DNA of 64,000 bases from CAZFGK01 sp964518635 (GCA_964518635.1 CAZFGK010000018.1:1-64000); one strand, 5' to 3'. Positions 41,724 through 51,330 are shown, counted from the first letter of the stretch. The notes: generated by a model from the letters alone, not told the origin. Numbers and translations: made by a program.

Positions 41724-42577
41724 TCGAATATCCCGGAGGGAATCGCGCGTCGACCCAGTCTCACTTCCATCCCAACAGAGTGAGTCAGGCCGAGTGTCGG
41801 ATGAATCGCCGCGCCGTAGACCAGATGCATCTTCCCCAATTCGACATCAATGCCACCCGTATACTCATTGGGTGATGTTCTGAAACCAACAGAGGCGTTG
41901 ACTGATTCCCCGAGAGGGAGAAGATGGGACACGGCGAAACGGGGAGACTGTAGTTTTTCAAGTGTCACAGAACCGAGAAGAAACAGATCGCGGGAATACA
42001 TCCACTCTGAAACCAGATGGATAATATGATGTCGAGTAATGTTCTTGTTATCAGATGATGAAAGCTTTTCAGCGTTGAGTGCAACTTTTGCATCGCCGAA
42101 ATCATAGCCCAGAGCAAGTGTCCCCCAAGAGAAAGTCGAATTTTCTGACAGATCAGGAAGTGAGATGTTTGTCAGACGAGCATTCAGACCGAGTAATGCC
42201 GAGAATCGATTGAAACGATAACTGCTCGACAGCATGATATCCGACTCGACATAAAAATCTGCCACCGGTCGATGAATAACTCCAAATGCAACCGAGTAGC
42301 GATCTGCAGAATTCACGGCCGATAGTTGAAGCTGGTCAAATTCAGGGAGATCGTACCTGCGTTCATACGAACTCTGCAGTTTCCAGTCATGAGTGATCCG
42401 CAAGTTTGGATAGCGGAGAGATTCATCTGCGGATAAAGATGAAAGAAAGGGAATTCCCGCACGTGACAACGTCTCAGGCGATTCAGCAAACGCAATTGTT
42501 GAATTGAAAAGTAAGAGATATGCAAGAAACAGTGTGAACAGCCACTTTCTTCTTTGAAAATTTCTGAAAGTACTCAC
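41720..42577 (-). CDS. Outer-membrane beta-barrel protein (PorV/PorQ-like)
   Basis: 285 residues. An N-terminal signal peptide (RKWLFTLFLAYLLLFNSTIAFA) is followed by about 240 residues of alternating hydrophobic/polar strands, for example SYRFNRFSALLGLNARL and RFAVSHLLPLGESVNASVGF. This is typical of a small outer-membrane barrel. The closest resemblance by eye is to PorV/PorQ-type barrels, but no signature motif decides it. The start is GTG in a GTGA overlap with the upstream lamin-tail gene, giving strong translational coupling. Confidence 0.7.
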   Translation of the reverse strand: MSTFRNFQRRKWLFTLFLAYLLLFNSTIAFAESPETLSRAGIPFLSSLSADESLRYPNLRITHDWKLQSSYERRYDLPEFDQLQLSAVNSADRYSVAFGVIHRPVADFYVESDIMLSSSYRFNRFSALLGLNARLTNISLPDLSENSTFSWGTLALGYDFGDAKVALNAEKLSSSDNKNITRHHIIHLVSEWMYSRDLFLLGSVTLEKLQSPRFAVSHLLPLGESVNASVGFRTSPNEYTGGIDVELGKMHLVYGAAIHPTLGLTHSVGMEVRLGRRAIPSGIFE

Positions 42578-44172
42578 GGCAGCACCACCAGCACTCTGCG
42601 AATGCTCTCGACTCCGACTGCCTCAAGTAACACGAGATATCGACCGGGTTTCGCCGGAAACCCGCCGGCATACCCATCCCATTGATAACTCGAACGAAAC
42701 GTGCTCTCATCATCGAGAAATCGCACCACCACCCGACCAGCATCATCATACAAAGTCAGAGAGTAGGAACTTGCAGATGGCGGGCTTATCCGAATCTCGG
42801 TCGATCCATACCGATCATCACCGGGCTTGAGATATGGAGGATCGACAATGAGCGAGATTGAGTCCTCGTCACTGGTAAGGCGAACAATGTTCTTTGTGCC
42901 GGGAGTTCCGCCTTCAGATTCCGATTCCCCCCAGGTGAAAGTCAAGGCATCCTCATCTCGTGCTCGGGTGATATTATCACTGAACGCTCCCGACCAACTG
43001 AATCGATCTGCCTCGTATTGATAGGAATCAACAAGGCGAATCAGGTCGCCGGAATTTCCCAGAGGATTCCATGAGGATGGCTGGATCACTATGGCATTGG
43101 AGGAAGGATTCGAAGAGCGAAATGAAACTGAGTCCTGCGCCAGTACGACATAACCACCAGCAGCAATCTGCAGAGATGACATGGGGAGAGGAGTCAGTGA
43201 GCCGACATCCCCGATCTTCCAGTTGTTGAGAGAGAGTGCCTGACTAGAGCGGTTTTTCAGTTCAACCCATTCACTGAATTGAGGCGGCGCCGGATTCGGA
43301 AGGAGTTCATTCAGGACAAGTGGAGGATAGAGTGATGCTGGCACTACTTTATCGATTCGATTGTTACGTGAGCGGTCGTCCGGATCAAGCAGGATTGCGA
43401 GATAAGCGTATGTGGAGGGAATGACCGGCAGCATCACGCGCGTGAGTGAGGAAAATCCGGAATCGATTGATGGAATCGGCTCGGCGAGTAATTCAGTCCC
43501 CAGAACTGATGGGTTGAGTGAATCGGCTTCATAGACTCGAATCTGCCCGCCTGAAAATGTTCCGGTACTCTTGTTCTCGATATCGAGATCAAGAAAGGTC
43601 TGCCCGTCACTTGGAAAGGGAGTGACACTTCGAAGAGCAAGATCATGAGATAAGAGCGTGACTGAGTTGATAAAACCGGGTGTCGCACCGATTGGATCCT
43701 GCGAGAGTTGAATTGCCGAGGCGGTCAACCGTGCTCGCTCCCAGGAAACCCCTTCGAGAGTTGAATTTGTCCAGTCGAGAGACGATGCGACATTCGAGGG
43801 GAGTCCTATCTCAACTCTCCCGCCACCGTTGGTAAGAGAAAATGTTCTCTGAAAATAACGCACACGAGTTTGTTCGGCTGGAACTGCCCAGCGTGCTTTC
43901 ACCGCGGCGGTGTCGCGGCAGACAAGAATATAATCCCCGCTGGTTGCGATGCCGGAGAGAAGAAGAGTCGTGCTTCCGATTCTCAACTCATAGAATGAAA
44001 GGTTGGTCGTTGCGGCATCGACATAGAGTTCGATCCATTCGTACGATGCCTCCGGTTCCGGCGCGTTGACCATCACTTCATTGACATTGATAATAGCAGC
44101 CGATAGTGGAAATGAAACAATGGAAGTGACAAGAAGAGCTGCGATCTGACAACGAAGCTTTACCATCTCCAT
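42574..44172 (-). CDS. Secreted lamin-tail-domain protein with FlgD-like Ig C-terminus
   Basis: 532 residues. A signal peptide (KLRCQIAALLVTSIVSFPLS, AA) precedes two lamin-tail domains (about 28-130 and about 285-385; VNEVMVNAPEPEASYEWIEL and LNELLPNPAPPQFSEWVELK). A beta-sandwich region lies between them. The C-terminal FlgD-type Ig module (about 445-530; LTLYDDAGRVVVRFLDD, YQWDGYAGGFPAKPGRYLVL) resembles the sorting/structural ends of FCB exported proteins. It is probably surface-bound or extracellular. It overlaps both neighbours. Confidence 0.82.
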   Translation of the reverse strand: MEMVKLRCQIAALLVTSIVSFPLSAAIINVNEVMVNAPEPEASYEWIELYVDAATTNLSFYELRIGSTTLLLSGIATSGDYILVCRDTAAVKARWAVPAEQTRVRYFQRTFSLTNGGGRVEIGLPSNVASSLDWTNSTLEGVSWERARLTASAIQLSQDPIGATPGFINSVTLLSHDLALRSVTPFPSDGQTFLDLDIENKSTGTFSGGQIRVYEADSLNPSVLGTELLAEPIPSIDSGFSSLTRVMLPVIPSTYAYLAILLDPDDRSRNNRIDKVVPASLYPPLVLNELLPNPAPPQFSEWVELKNRSSQALSLNNWKIGDVGSLTPLPMSSLQIAAGGYVVLAQDSVSFRSSNPSSNAIVIQPSSWNPLGNSGDLIRLVDSYQYEADRFSWSGAFSDNITRARDEDALTFTWGESESEGGTPGTKNIVRLTSDEDSISLIVDPPYLKPGDDRYGSTEIRISPPSASSYSLTLYDDAGRVVVRFLDDESTFRSSYQWDGYAGGFPAKPGRYLVLLEAVGVESIRRVLVVLP

Positions 44173-45812
44173 GCCAGTCCAGTCTCCAGCACGAAAAGTT
44201 TGCGCCGGTTTCTTTCAGCATCTGTCGAATTTTCGATGAAAGATCGAAGGAAGATACTCCGATCTGCGAATATCCGTCTGATTTCAGTCGTGATTCTCCA
44301 GCTTGAACGCTGATCTTTGCTGACATTTCGAATCAAACCGCGTCCTGCAAATGACCACTCCCGAATTCTCATTTGTGCGATGAGTTGTGACATAAATGAT
44401 CGCTGCTCATTCAAAGATTCAAGCCCTATTTTCTGAGCGATTTCTGTTCGCTGCCTCTTGAATTGAAACTCGGCCGTGAGTGCTTCTGCTTCATCGAGAA
44501 AGAACGCCGCGGTACGGGCGGGCTTGCGAGTGCGCAACTGCCCGACCAGCTCAAGATGAGTCGTAGCCAGTGGATTCGCATTCTGAAGCGGCAGACGGAT
44601 GGCAGGTTCCAGCATCACTCCGAAAGTATCAGCAGCGCGACGTCCAAAGACAACAGCCAGTCGCGGAAGAATTCCGTGGGAACCCGCCCCCTTTTCTCTT
44701 CTGACTTCATAACGAAATCCATACTGACCGGCGCGAAGGCGAGAAGAACCAAGTGCATTGGTATCTGGCTCCGGGATACTCAAGCTCAGGTATCCCCCAT
44801 TTCCGGCAATCTCCAGCCAGTCTGGATCATACCACCAGCAGATCAGACGATGTTGCAGGCGCATATCTGACCCTGTGACCCACTTGAAACGGCTGTTGAG
44901 GCCGGGATGAGCCAAAGACCGATTCAGGAGTCCGCCGATTTCTATCTCAATGCTCTGATCGTTTACTCGACGGGTGATGATCAGCGATCCCGGATAGGCA
45001 GCATTGCTTGATGTCGACCCTGTTATTGATGACAGACCAAGGGCAAATCCGACTTTCATTTCAGATGTCAGCAAGTAGTTCATTTCAGTCGCAAGAAGGA
45101 TGTGACTCGTGTCATTCCGTTTCCTGATCGAACTGAGTAATTGCAGAGCCATCTTACCGATTTCAGATTTCAACAGAATCCCATTCATCTCCCTTCCCGA
45201 CGAGAAGAGGAAACCATCGGGAATTGTACCAGTTGGTGAGATCGCAGTTCGGGATGGTGCGAAAAGAAGCCCCGTTCCAAGTTTCGTTGAAAATGAACCG
45301 AGCGTAATCTCGTCAATTAAGCCCGCGGTGGGTCGAATTCGAATTGAGCGTCTTCGAATCTGCACGCTGTCATCGTTGGCGTGATTGAAGTCAATCGACA
45401 CCTTTGTTGTCCGATCAAGTTGAGCTTGAAGTGACAGAAATTCTCGAATGGTGGATTCTTCGTCACGAGTTCGAAATCCTATTCGAGTACTAACCGAATA
45501 CTTCGCGTCTGTTGATACCAGAGAATCTGCAACACGCTGATTCGAGTCAGTACGATCGAGCCATGCCTGCAAGAGTGCGATGAATTCTGATGAAAGATCT
45601 GTACGAGTATCAATCCAGTTACGGAGTGATTCCCCGTCGACATGTTCGATCCATTCAGTGAGAAGCTCGGCATCATCGAAAGAGATTCGCCCCGATTGCA
45701 GTTCAGATTGAATTTCTTCAATGAGTACAAACGGGAGTGCAGTCGAATCCTCCTGCGCATTCAATGGCAACAGAGGTAAGAGGGAAAGAATTATAACAAG
45801 AGTTGTTCGCAC
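44160..45812 (-). CDS. Outer-membrane protein with N-terminal helical region
   Basis: 550 residues. A signal peptide (TTLVIILSLLPLLPLNAQ) is followed by a helical part (about 30-95) that may be helix-hairpin-helix-like, and a long beta-rich part (about 100-550). ITLGSFSTKLGTGLLFAP resembles the recurring element of Bacteroidetes helix-hairpin-helix plus barrel proteins. It is predicted to lie in the outer membrane, possibly linked to DNA uptake in those relatives, but this is only an inference. The GTG start at 45812 has AGGGG close by. It overlaps the lamin-tail gene by 13 bp. Confidence 0.62.
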   Translation of the reverse strand: MRTTLVIILSLLPLLPLNAQEDSTALPFVLIEEIQSELQSGRISFDDAELLTEWIEHVDGESLRNWIDTRTDLSSEFIALLQAWLDRTDSNQRVADSLVSTDAKYSVSTRIGFRTRDEESTIREFLSLQAQLDRTTKVSIDFNHANDDSVQIRRRSIRIRPTAGLIDEITLGSFSTKLGTGLLFAPSRTAISPTGTIPDGFLFSSGREMNGILLKSEIGKMALQLLSSIRKRNDTSHILLATEMNYLLTSEMKVGFALGLSSITGSTSSNAAYPGSLIITRRVNDQSIEIEIGGLLNRSLAHPGLNSRFKWVTGSDMRLQHRLICWWYDPDWLEIAGNGGYLSLSIPEPDTNALGSSRLRAGQYGFRYEVRREKGAGSHGILPRLAVVFGRRAADTFGVMLEPAIRLPLQNANPLATTHLELVGQLRTRKPARTAAFFLDEAEALTAEFQFKRQRTEIAQKIGLESLNEQRSFMSQLIAQMRIREWSFAGRGLIRNVSKDQRSSWRITTEIRRIFADRSIFLRSFIENSTDAERNRRKLFVLETGLAWRW

Positions 45813-45830
45813 AGCCCCTTGAGCACTCCC

Positions 45831-47243
45831 CTATTGCAGGTTGTACTTCTGCAATTTTCGGTAGAGGGTTCGCTCTCCGATGCGAAGCCGTCTGGCGGTC
45901 TCTTTTCGGTTGCCGCCGGTCTCCCGCAGTGCGCGCGCAATCAGATCACGTTCCATTTCATCCATGGTTGCCACGGTCTCGCCTGAGAGGGGTCTGCCCG
46001 ACAACTCCCCGTTCCCTTCGTTCGGCAGATTTTTGACAATCAGATCACGTAGCATGCGAACTTCATTTCCAAGAGCAAGTATGGCCCGATACATAAGCTC
46101 CTGACCTGCTTCCTCGGGAGTCTTCCCTGTCGCTACCGGCACGGTTGATGCGGTGCGGTGTTGTTCTTCCAGAAATGCCTCGACATCTGCTCGCTCAACC
46201 ACCCCCTGTGGTTTCAAGGCGGCCATGCGTGCGCAGAAATTTTTGAGCTGGCGCACATTTCCGGGCCAGTCGTAACGAGTGAGACGATCGAGAGCCGAAT
46301 CACTATAACTGATGCCGGGATAATCTCGCCAGAACTGATGCAATAGTGGTTGTACGTCACCGCGTCGCTCGGCGAGAGAAGGAAGAATAATTTTGACCAC
46401 CCCGAGACGGAAATAGAGATCATCCCGGAAGTTCTTTTCAGCGATGGCATCAACAAGATCACGATTTGTCGCCGCCAGCACTCGGGCGGTAGCACGCTGG
46501 GGGGAGTTAGATCCGACGGGGTAGAATGTCCCGTCTTCCAACACTCGCAGCAGCTTGACCTGCATATCCGGCTTCATTTCGCCGATTTCATCTAAGAAAA
46601 TCGTCCCACCGTGGGCTTTGTAGAAAAGCCCCTCTCGTTTGGCGACCGAGCCAGTGTATGCCCCTTTTTCGGCACCGAACAGTTCTGCCTCAAGAAGCCC
46701 CTCAGGAATCGCACCGCAGTTTATAGCAACGAATGGATTCCCTTTATGCGGAGAATCGGTATGCAGAGCGCGCGCAACCAGCTCTTTCCCTGAACCGGAT
46801 GGGCCAACAATCAGAACTGAAATATCTGTCGGAGCAACACGCAGAATGGTGCGCGCGATACTCTTCATTACTGCCGAACGTCCGACAAGGCCGTATCGAT
46901 TGAGTGTCTCTTTCTCGAAGAGAATCTGTTTTACGCGTTCACGAAGTGCTGAGATAGAAAGTTCCGGGTCAATAAGTCCGTCATAGAGGAGACCATCGGC
47001 AAGCAGCTGATGGTCACGCGTGACTTTCCAAATCTCACAGAGTGGATTGATTCGACGGAGTTTCATCGAAACCGTCGCAGTCAACTCGGTCCGATGTTCA
47101 TCAATGACCACCAGATCAAGCACGCGTTCCTTGGCGAGATTCTGCAGTTCCCCGATTTCGTTCGCGATAATCCCGACAGATTCCCACTGTGTCTGCTGGC
47201 GAGCACTCTGACGGTCGACGAGAATTGCGACTGCTTCTTTCAT
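45831..47243 (-). CDS. Sigma-54-dependent transcriptional activator (NtrC/FleQ-like)
   Basis: 470 residues. The N-terminal domain (1 to about 110) looks like a degenerate receiver: only one acidic residue replaces the pair (ILVDRQ), D48 (VVIDEH) could be the site, and the conserved Lys is not evident. The AAA+ core (about 120-345) has GPSGSGKELVARALH, the loop GAYTGS in place of GAFTGA, and GGTIFLDEIGE. The Fis-type HTH ends with NRKETARRLRIGERTLYRKL. It may activate the motE promoter at 25618. Its ATG overlaps the RNase R stop. Confidence 0.9.
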   Translation of the reverse strand: MKEAVAILVDRQSARQQTQWESVGIIANEIGELQNLAKERVLDLVVIDEHRTELTATVSMKLRRINPLCEIWKVTRDHQLLADGLLYDGLIDPELSISALRERVKQILFEKETLNRYGLVGRSAVMKSIARTILRVAPTDISVLIVGPSGSGKELVARALHTDSPHKGNPFVAINCGAIPEGLLEAELFGAEKGAYTGSVAKREGLFYKAHGGTIFLDEIGEMKPDMQVKLLRVLEDGTFYPVGSNSPQRATARVLAATNRDLVDAIAEKNFRDDLYFRLGVVKIILPSLAERRGDVQPLLHQFWRDYPGISYSDSALDRLTRYDWPGNVRQLKNFCARMAALKPQGVVERADVEAFLEEQHRTASTVPVATGKTPEEAGQELMYRAILALGNEVRMLRDLIVKNLPNEGNGELSGRPLSGETVATMDEMERDLIARALRETGGNRKETARRLRIGERTLYRKLQKYNLQ

Positions 47244-49561
47244 CTCCCGCCTCGCTTCGCCTTTGACCCGGAGCGACTATTGGAGCGTTGTTTCGCGGGA
47301 TGATTCGCAGTAGACGGCCTTCCTCCACTTTTTCGTGCAGAACGGGAAGAGGCCCCACTTCGATTTCGTTCATGCGGGAGGGGGCGTTTTTTCACGAAGG
47401 CCCCTTTGTCACGCTTCTCGCCGTTTGCGACCGCACCGACCAGATAGAGATCGACCTCTCGACGTTCGGTATCGACTCGGAGAATGCCGACTCGGACTGC
47501 ATCCCCCAGACGAAATATCTTGCGCGTCGAAGTTCCGATAATCCGGTGGTTGGTTTCATCATGGCGATAGTAATCATCATCAAGAGTCGACAGTCGGACA
47601 AGTCCTTCCGCACCGAGAATTTTAAGGCGCACAAAGAACCCGAATGGCATCACACCCGAGATAACGCCATCGAATTCTGTTCCTACCTGGGTTGCCATGA
47701 AGGCGACCTGCTTGATCCGAACCGCCAGTCGTTCGGCGGCCTCGGCGGTACGCTCAGTGGTGGAGCAGTGCTGGCTGACCTGATCGATGATGCTGTTCAC
47801 CTTGGTCGTGAACGGAGGGACAAAACTTCCATCCCGTAGACGCCGCAGGAGTCGATGCACGACCAGATCGGGATAGCGGCGTATCGGAGAGGTAAAGTGG
47901 GTGTAGTGCTTAAATGCCAGACCAAAATGCCCGATGTTTTCCCGCTGATAGACTGCTTTTTTCATCGAGCGAAGCATCAGCTCATTGACAAACTCCGCTT
48001 CTGGCAGATCGGCCACCTGTCGAAGAAACTCAGAAAACGGTTTCGGTCCGATGTTTGGAGAGACCGGAAATTTGAGCCCGAGCCTTTCGACCAGCGAAGA
48101 AAATGCCTCCATCTGCTCAAGGGATGGCTTGTCATGTACTCGATAGAGAAATGGTACAGCACGACGGAATGCCTCCAATGCGACCGCCTTGTTCGCAGCG
48201 AGCATGAACTCTTCGATCAGGCGATGAGATTCAAGACGCACCTTGGTTCCGAGTTCGAGCACCTCCCCTTTCGGACCGAGCACAATTCGAGATTCCGGCA
48301 GATCAAAATCGAGCGACCCCTCGGCAAATCGCCGCTTGCTCATGGCATTGGCAAGCTCACGGGCTAGTTGAAGAGTGTCGGCGATCTCCTTTGGAATTTC
48401 TGATTGTGCATCATCAGTGAAGAAATGATGGACATCTTCGTAGGAGAGTTTCGCCTTTGATTTGATGATCGTATCAGCAAATTCCCAGCTCTTAATCTCT
48501 CCGGTAGCTGAGACTTTCATGAAAACTGAATGCGCCAGCCGTCGCCTGTTCGGGCGCAACGAACAGACATCATTGGAGAGGATTTCGGGAAGCATCGGCA
48601 CGACCATCCCGGGGAGATAGACTGAATTGCCACGGCGAAGGGCCTCGGTATCGAGCGCAGAATTTTCCGGTACAAAATAGGAGACATCGGCAATGTGAAC
48701 ACCGAGACGATAGTCATCTGTTTCTTTCGTCACCGAGATTGCGTCATCATGATCCTTCGCATCTGCCGGATCGATGGTGAAGATACACTCATGAGTTAGA
48801 TCAACTCGGCCGGTGATGGTATCGGGAAGTTCGCTGCCGAATCTGGCGGCTGATTCTTCCGCTTCACTAAGCACCTGTGGAGGGAAACTGGTGGGAAGAT
48901 CATAGGCGCGCAAAACGGTGAGCATATCGACGCCGGGATCCCCCGGTCTTCCCAATCGCTCAAGAACGCGCCCTTCCGGATTCAAATGGGGATTGTCCCA
49001 TGCGACTAACTCGGCGACAACTTTCTCGCCGTCCTCTGCCCCACCTGCGGTCTCTTCGGTGACATAGATATCACGATGCAGTCGAGGATTGTCAGGGGTG
49101 ACAAAGAGAAAGTGACGCTGGGCTCGAAACGTGCCGACGATCCGTTTTCCGGAACGAGAGACGACTTTGATTACTTCCCCACTGACGCGATCCCCGCGAA
49201 TCGGGCCAATGCGAACAAGCACGATGTCACCATCCAATGCGGTCAACGTCGCGTGTGGCGGAATAAGAATGTCATCCGGATTCGCACTGGTGATCGGAGT
49301 TCCCGTCTTGGAGACAAACCCATTTCCACTCTTGGTCATCTGAAATTGCCCGGTGATGAGATTCATCGGCCCCGGAAGCCCGAGCCGACTTCGTTTGAGC
49401 ATGACCAGCCCTCCGCTATCGAGGAGTCGTTTGACCTCCGCCCGAAAGTGACGGTATTCGTCAATCGGCACCTCAAGCGCACGTGCCAGCTCCTTCATCT
49501 TCAGCGGATGATGAATATGTTCACGGATATAGGTAAGTATAGCGGCCGCATGTTGTGGCAT
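47240..49561 (-). CDS. rnr: Ribonuclease R
   Basis: 773 residues of the RNase II/R exoribonuclease family. N-terminal OB/cold-shock region (about 55-210), RNB catalytic domain (about 245-590) with IDPADAKDHDDAISV as the metal-binding motif and HFTSPIRRYPDLVVHRLLRR, and an S1 domain (about 630-715; FDGVISGVMPFGFFVRL). A basic, Ser/Arg/Lys-rich tail of about 50 residues follows, typical of RNase R rather than RNase II. It degrades structured RNA 3'-5'. The stop overlaps the next gene's ATG (ATGA). Confidence 0.95.
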   Translation of the reverse strand: MPQHAAAILTYIREHIHHPLKMKELARALEVPIDEYRHFRAEVKRLLDSGGLVMLKRSRLGLPGPMNLITGQFQMTKSGNGFVSKTGTPITSANPDDILIPPHATLTALDGDIVLVRIGPIRGDRVSGEVIKVVSRSGKRIVGTFRAQRHFLFVTPDNPRLHRDIYVTEETAGGAEDGEKVVAELVAWDNPHLNPEGRVLERLGRPGDPGVDMLTVLRAYDLPTSFPPQVLSEAEESAARFGSELPDTITGRVDLTHECIFTIDPADAKDHDDAISVTKETDDYRLGVHIADVSYFVPENSALDTEALRRGNSVYLPGMVVPMLPEILSNDVCSLRPNRRRLAHSVFMKVSATGEIKSWEFADTIIKSKAKLSYEDVHHFFTDDAQSEIPKEIADTLQLARELANAMSKRRFAEGSLDFDLPESRIVLGPKGEVLELGTKVRLESHRLIEEFMLAANKAVALEAFRRAVPFLYRVHDKPSLEQMEAFSSLVERLGLKFPVSPNIGPKPFSEFLRQVADLPEAEFVNELMLRSMKKAVYQRENIGHFGLAFKHYTHFTSPIRRYPDLVVHRLLRRLRDGSFVPPFTTKVNSIIDQVSQHCSTTERTAEAAERLAVRIKQVAFMATQVGTEFDGVISGVMPFGFFVRLKILGAEGLVRLSTLDDDYYRHDETNHRIIGTSTRKIFRLGDAVRVGILRVDTERREVDLYLVGAVANGEKRDKGAFVKKRPLPHERNRSGASSRSARKSGGRPSTANHPAKQRSNSRSGSKAKRGGR

Positions 49562-49608
49562 ACTGCTAACGAACGAAATCAGTGCACCCTTCTCAAGTTA
49601 AAGCGACG

Positions 49609-50496
49609 TTACTGTTTCAGAAGTCGACGCGCATCCAGATCTGCCGTCGCAAGGAGATCGTCGATCTCTCGTACCGTCAGGGAACCCTGTTCCTGTGCGA
49701 TCCGCAGGAGTCGACGTTTCAGCCGCAGGCGATATTGCCAGACAACGATTCGCGGAAAGTGCTTATGAGCATAGTAGAGATCATTGCGCAACACATCCGG
49801 TTCACACTCTCGTCTGGGTTTGTTGACCCCAACATCGACTCCGCCGCTGGGATCTCGATGATGTGTCAGCCACGCCTCCGCTGAGAATTTTATGGTCTGT
49901 CCTCCCCTGAAACAACGTGCGCCTAAATCAGCATCCTCTCGAATGACAATTCCATTGAATTGCTCGTCAAACAGTCCAATTTTCTTCTGTGCTGAGCGAG
50001 TGATTGAAAAATTACAACCGGTCAGGGTGTTCGTATCACCGGACTTGTCATAGGTATTGCTTCCGATCACTCGCAACCAGGGGAGCATCCACTGTGGTCG
50101 GTAAGAGACTCCACGCCCGGGCTCAATCACTCTCCCTTGGACGACATCGGCTCCAGCCGTGATTGCGGCGACATGATGAGAGACAAAGGAGGACTCAAAG
50201 GTAGTGTCGTCATCGATAAAGATGAGCAAGTCTCCGGTCGATTCGTGAATTCCTCGATTCCTCGCACCTACTGCACTTGGTGGGGTGTGATGAATCAACC
50301 GAATCGGAACTGAAAGCTCGCTGAGGTAGCGTGCAGTATCTTGTTCGTGTGACTCAGATTGATCAATGACGAGAACTTCTAGATTGGACCAGTCCTGCAG
50401 ACGTGCACACTCAAGGCAATTGACGAGCGCACGTTCTCGACGGTAGGTGGGGATTATCAAGGATACGGAATGAATTGGAGCGGTGGTTCCTGGCAT
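49609..50496 (-). CDS. Family 2 glycosyltransferase
   Basis: About 295 residues with a GT-A fold: SLIIPTYRRERALVNCLEC, VLVIDQSESHEQDTARYL, AVGARNRGIHESTGDLLIFI with DDD (DXD motif) after it, and VQGRVIEPGRGVSY. The acceptor region contains TGCNFSITRSAQKKIGLFD and FRGGQTIKFSAEAWLTH. It is predicted cytoplasmic and membrane-associated, acting in cell-surface glycan synthesis; substrate unknown. The ATG at 50496 is used because an upstream TTG (50568) falls inside a terminator. Confidence 0.85.
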   Translation of the reverse strand: MPGTTAPIHSVSLIIPTYRRERALVNCLECARLQDWSNLEVLVIDQSESHEQDTARYLSELSVPIRLIHHTPPSAVGARNRGIHESTGDLLIFIDDDTTFESSFVSHHVAAITAGADVVQGRVIEPGRGVSYRPQWMLPWLRVIGSNTYDKSGDTNTLTGCNFSITRSAQKKIGLFDEQFNGIVIREDADLGARCFRGGQTIKFSAEAWLTHHRDPSGGVDVGVNKPRRECEPDVLRNDLYYAHKHFPRIVVWQYRLRLKRRLLRIAQEQGSLTVREIDDLLATADLDARRLLKQ

Positions 50497-50566
50497 GAAT
50501 CCGACAAGATGACCATGAACCGAGACGACGTCAACGATTCCCCTTCCGACACCCTTACGAGTTCGC

Positions 50567-50598
50567 AAAAAAAGACGGCCTGATTTTTTCAGACCGTC
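50567..50598 (-). terminator. Rho-independent terminator after the Spy-like gene
   Basis: The minus strand reads GACGGTCTGA, a five-base loop, then TCAGGCCGTC (10 bp, one G-T pair), followed by TTTTTTT (50573-50567). Strong intrinsic terminator directly downstream of the gene at 50632-51177. Confidence 0.95.
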
Positions 50599-50631
50599 AT
50601 AAGTATCAGAGCATTTTCTTCGCGTATATGC

Positions 50632-51177
50632 CTAAATTTTTCGTCGGCGGGGAGTGGCTTCCCCACGATCTCCTGCTTCATCGTCGTCAAGTTGGCCGTC
50701 GTGCATCATGCGCCCGCCATGCATTCTACCTCTCATCTTTTCGTGTCGCTTCGACATGAGTGATTCCATCTTCTTCTGCTGCTCAGGAGTGAGCATGCTG
50801 CGAATGCTCATGCGATGACGATATCGTTCGAAAGCAATTTTCGCCTTCAGGTCGGCCTCCTTTTGAAAAAGTTCGGCAACCTTCTGCTCCGGAGTGTTTT
50901 TCTCGGCACGAAGTGCCGTCCGCAATTCCAACTGCTGTCTGGCAAGATCAGCCCGTAGATTGATCATATTGAGTTGGAGTGCGTCTCGTGCCTCGGACAT
51001 CTTGGCGGTTTGCTCTTTCGAAAGCTTGAGCTCTTCGGCAAGTTTCTCGAATCGTCGTTCCATTCCCTGTTTCGGTCCTCGCATCCGATGTCCGAACGGC
51101 CCTGCGAGCAAAGGAATAGCAAGAGCGGTTACGAGGAGTAAAACTCCGGCTGATTTCATGAGAGTAGTGTGTCGCAT
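50632..51177 (-). CDS. Spy/CpxP-like periplasmic LTXXQ protein
   Basis: About 181 residues. The signal peptide (TLMKSAGVLLLVTALAIPLL, AG) is followed by helical repeats rich in Arg/Lys/Glu, with KLAEELKLSKEQTAKMSEAR and the LTXXQ-type motif SMLTPEQQKKMESL. It ends with a Met/His/Arg/Asp-rich tail (MHGGRMMHDG) that might bind metal. Spy-like proteins are ATP-independent periplasmic chaperones. The ATG at 51177 has AAGGAG at eight bases, better than the longer frame start. Confidence 0.85.
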   Translation of the reverse strand: MRHTTLMKSAGVLLLVTALAIPLLAGPFGHRMRGPKQGMERRFEKLAEELKLSKEQTAKMSEARDALQLNMINLRADLARQQLELRTALRAEKNTPEQKVAELFQKEADLKAKIAFERYRHRMSIRSMLTPEQQKKMESLMSKRHEKMRGRMHGGRMMHDGQLDDDEAGDRGEATPRRRKI

Positions 51178-51314
51178 ATGTTGACTCCTTTTGTTCCTAT
51201 AAAGCATACAGAAAGGATGCCATCCAGTGCAGCTCTTTAACTCACTGTGCGACAGTCGAGACAATCAAATGGGAATAGAATCCTAATGGTCTGAGAGGAA
51301 CAGTTTAGCGACAA

Positions 51315-51330
51315 TGTACCAGTAGGTACA
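51315..51330. repeat. Short perfect palindrome in the mreB to Spy-like spacer
   Basis: TGTACC (51315-51320) and GGTACA (51325-51330) separated by AGTA. It lies about 140 bp upstream of the Spy-like gene, without a T-run. It could be an operator, or a weak hairpin. Confidence 0.35.

Noticed and set aside
47288..48367. Plus-strand ORFs of 183 and 170 codons
   Set aside because: They run antisense to the RNase R gene, whose domains are fully recognisable; no ribosome-binding site or family features are seen.
49076..49768. 230-codon plus-strand ORF
   Set aside because: Antisense to the N-terminal RNase R region and the glycosyltransferase end; the composition is a mirror of the coding strand.
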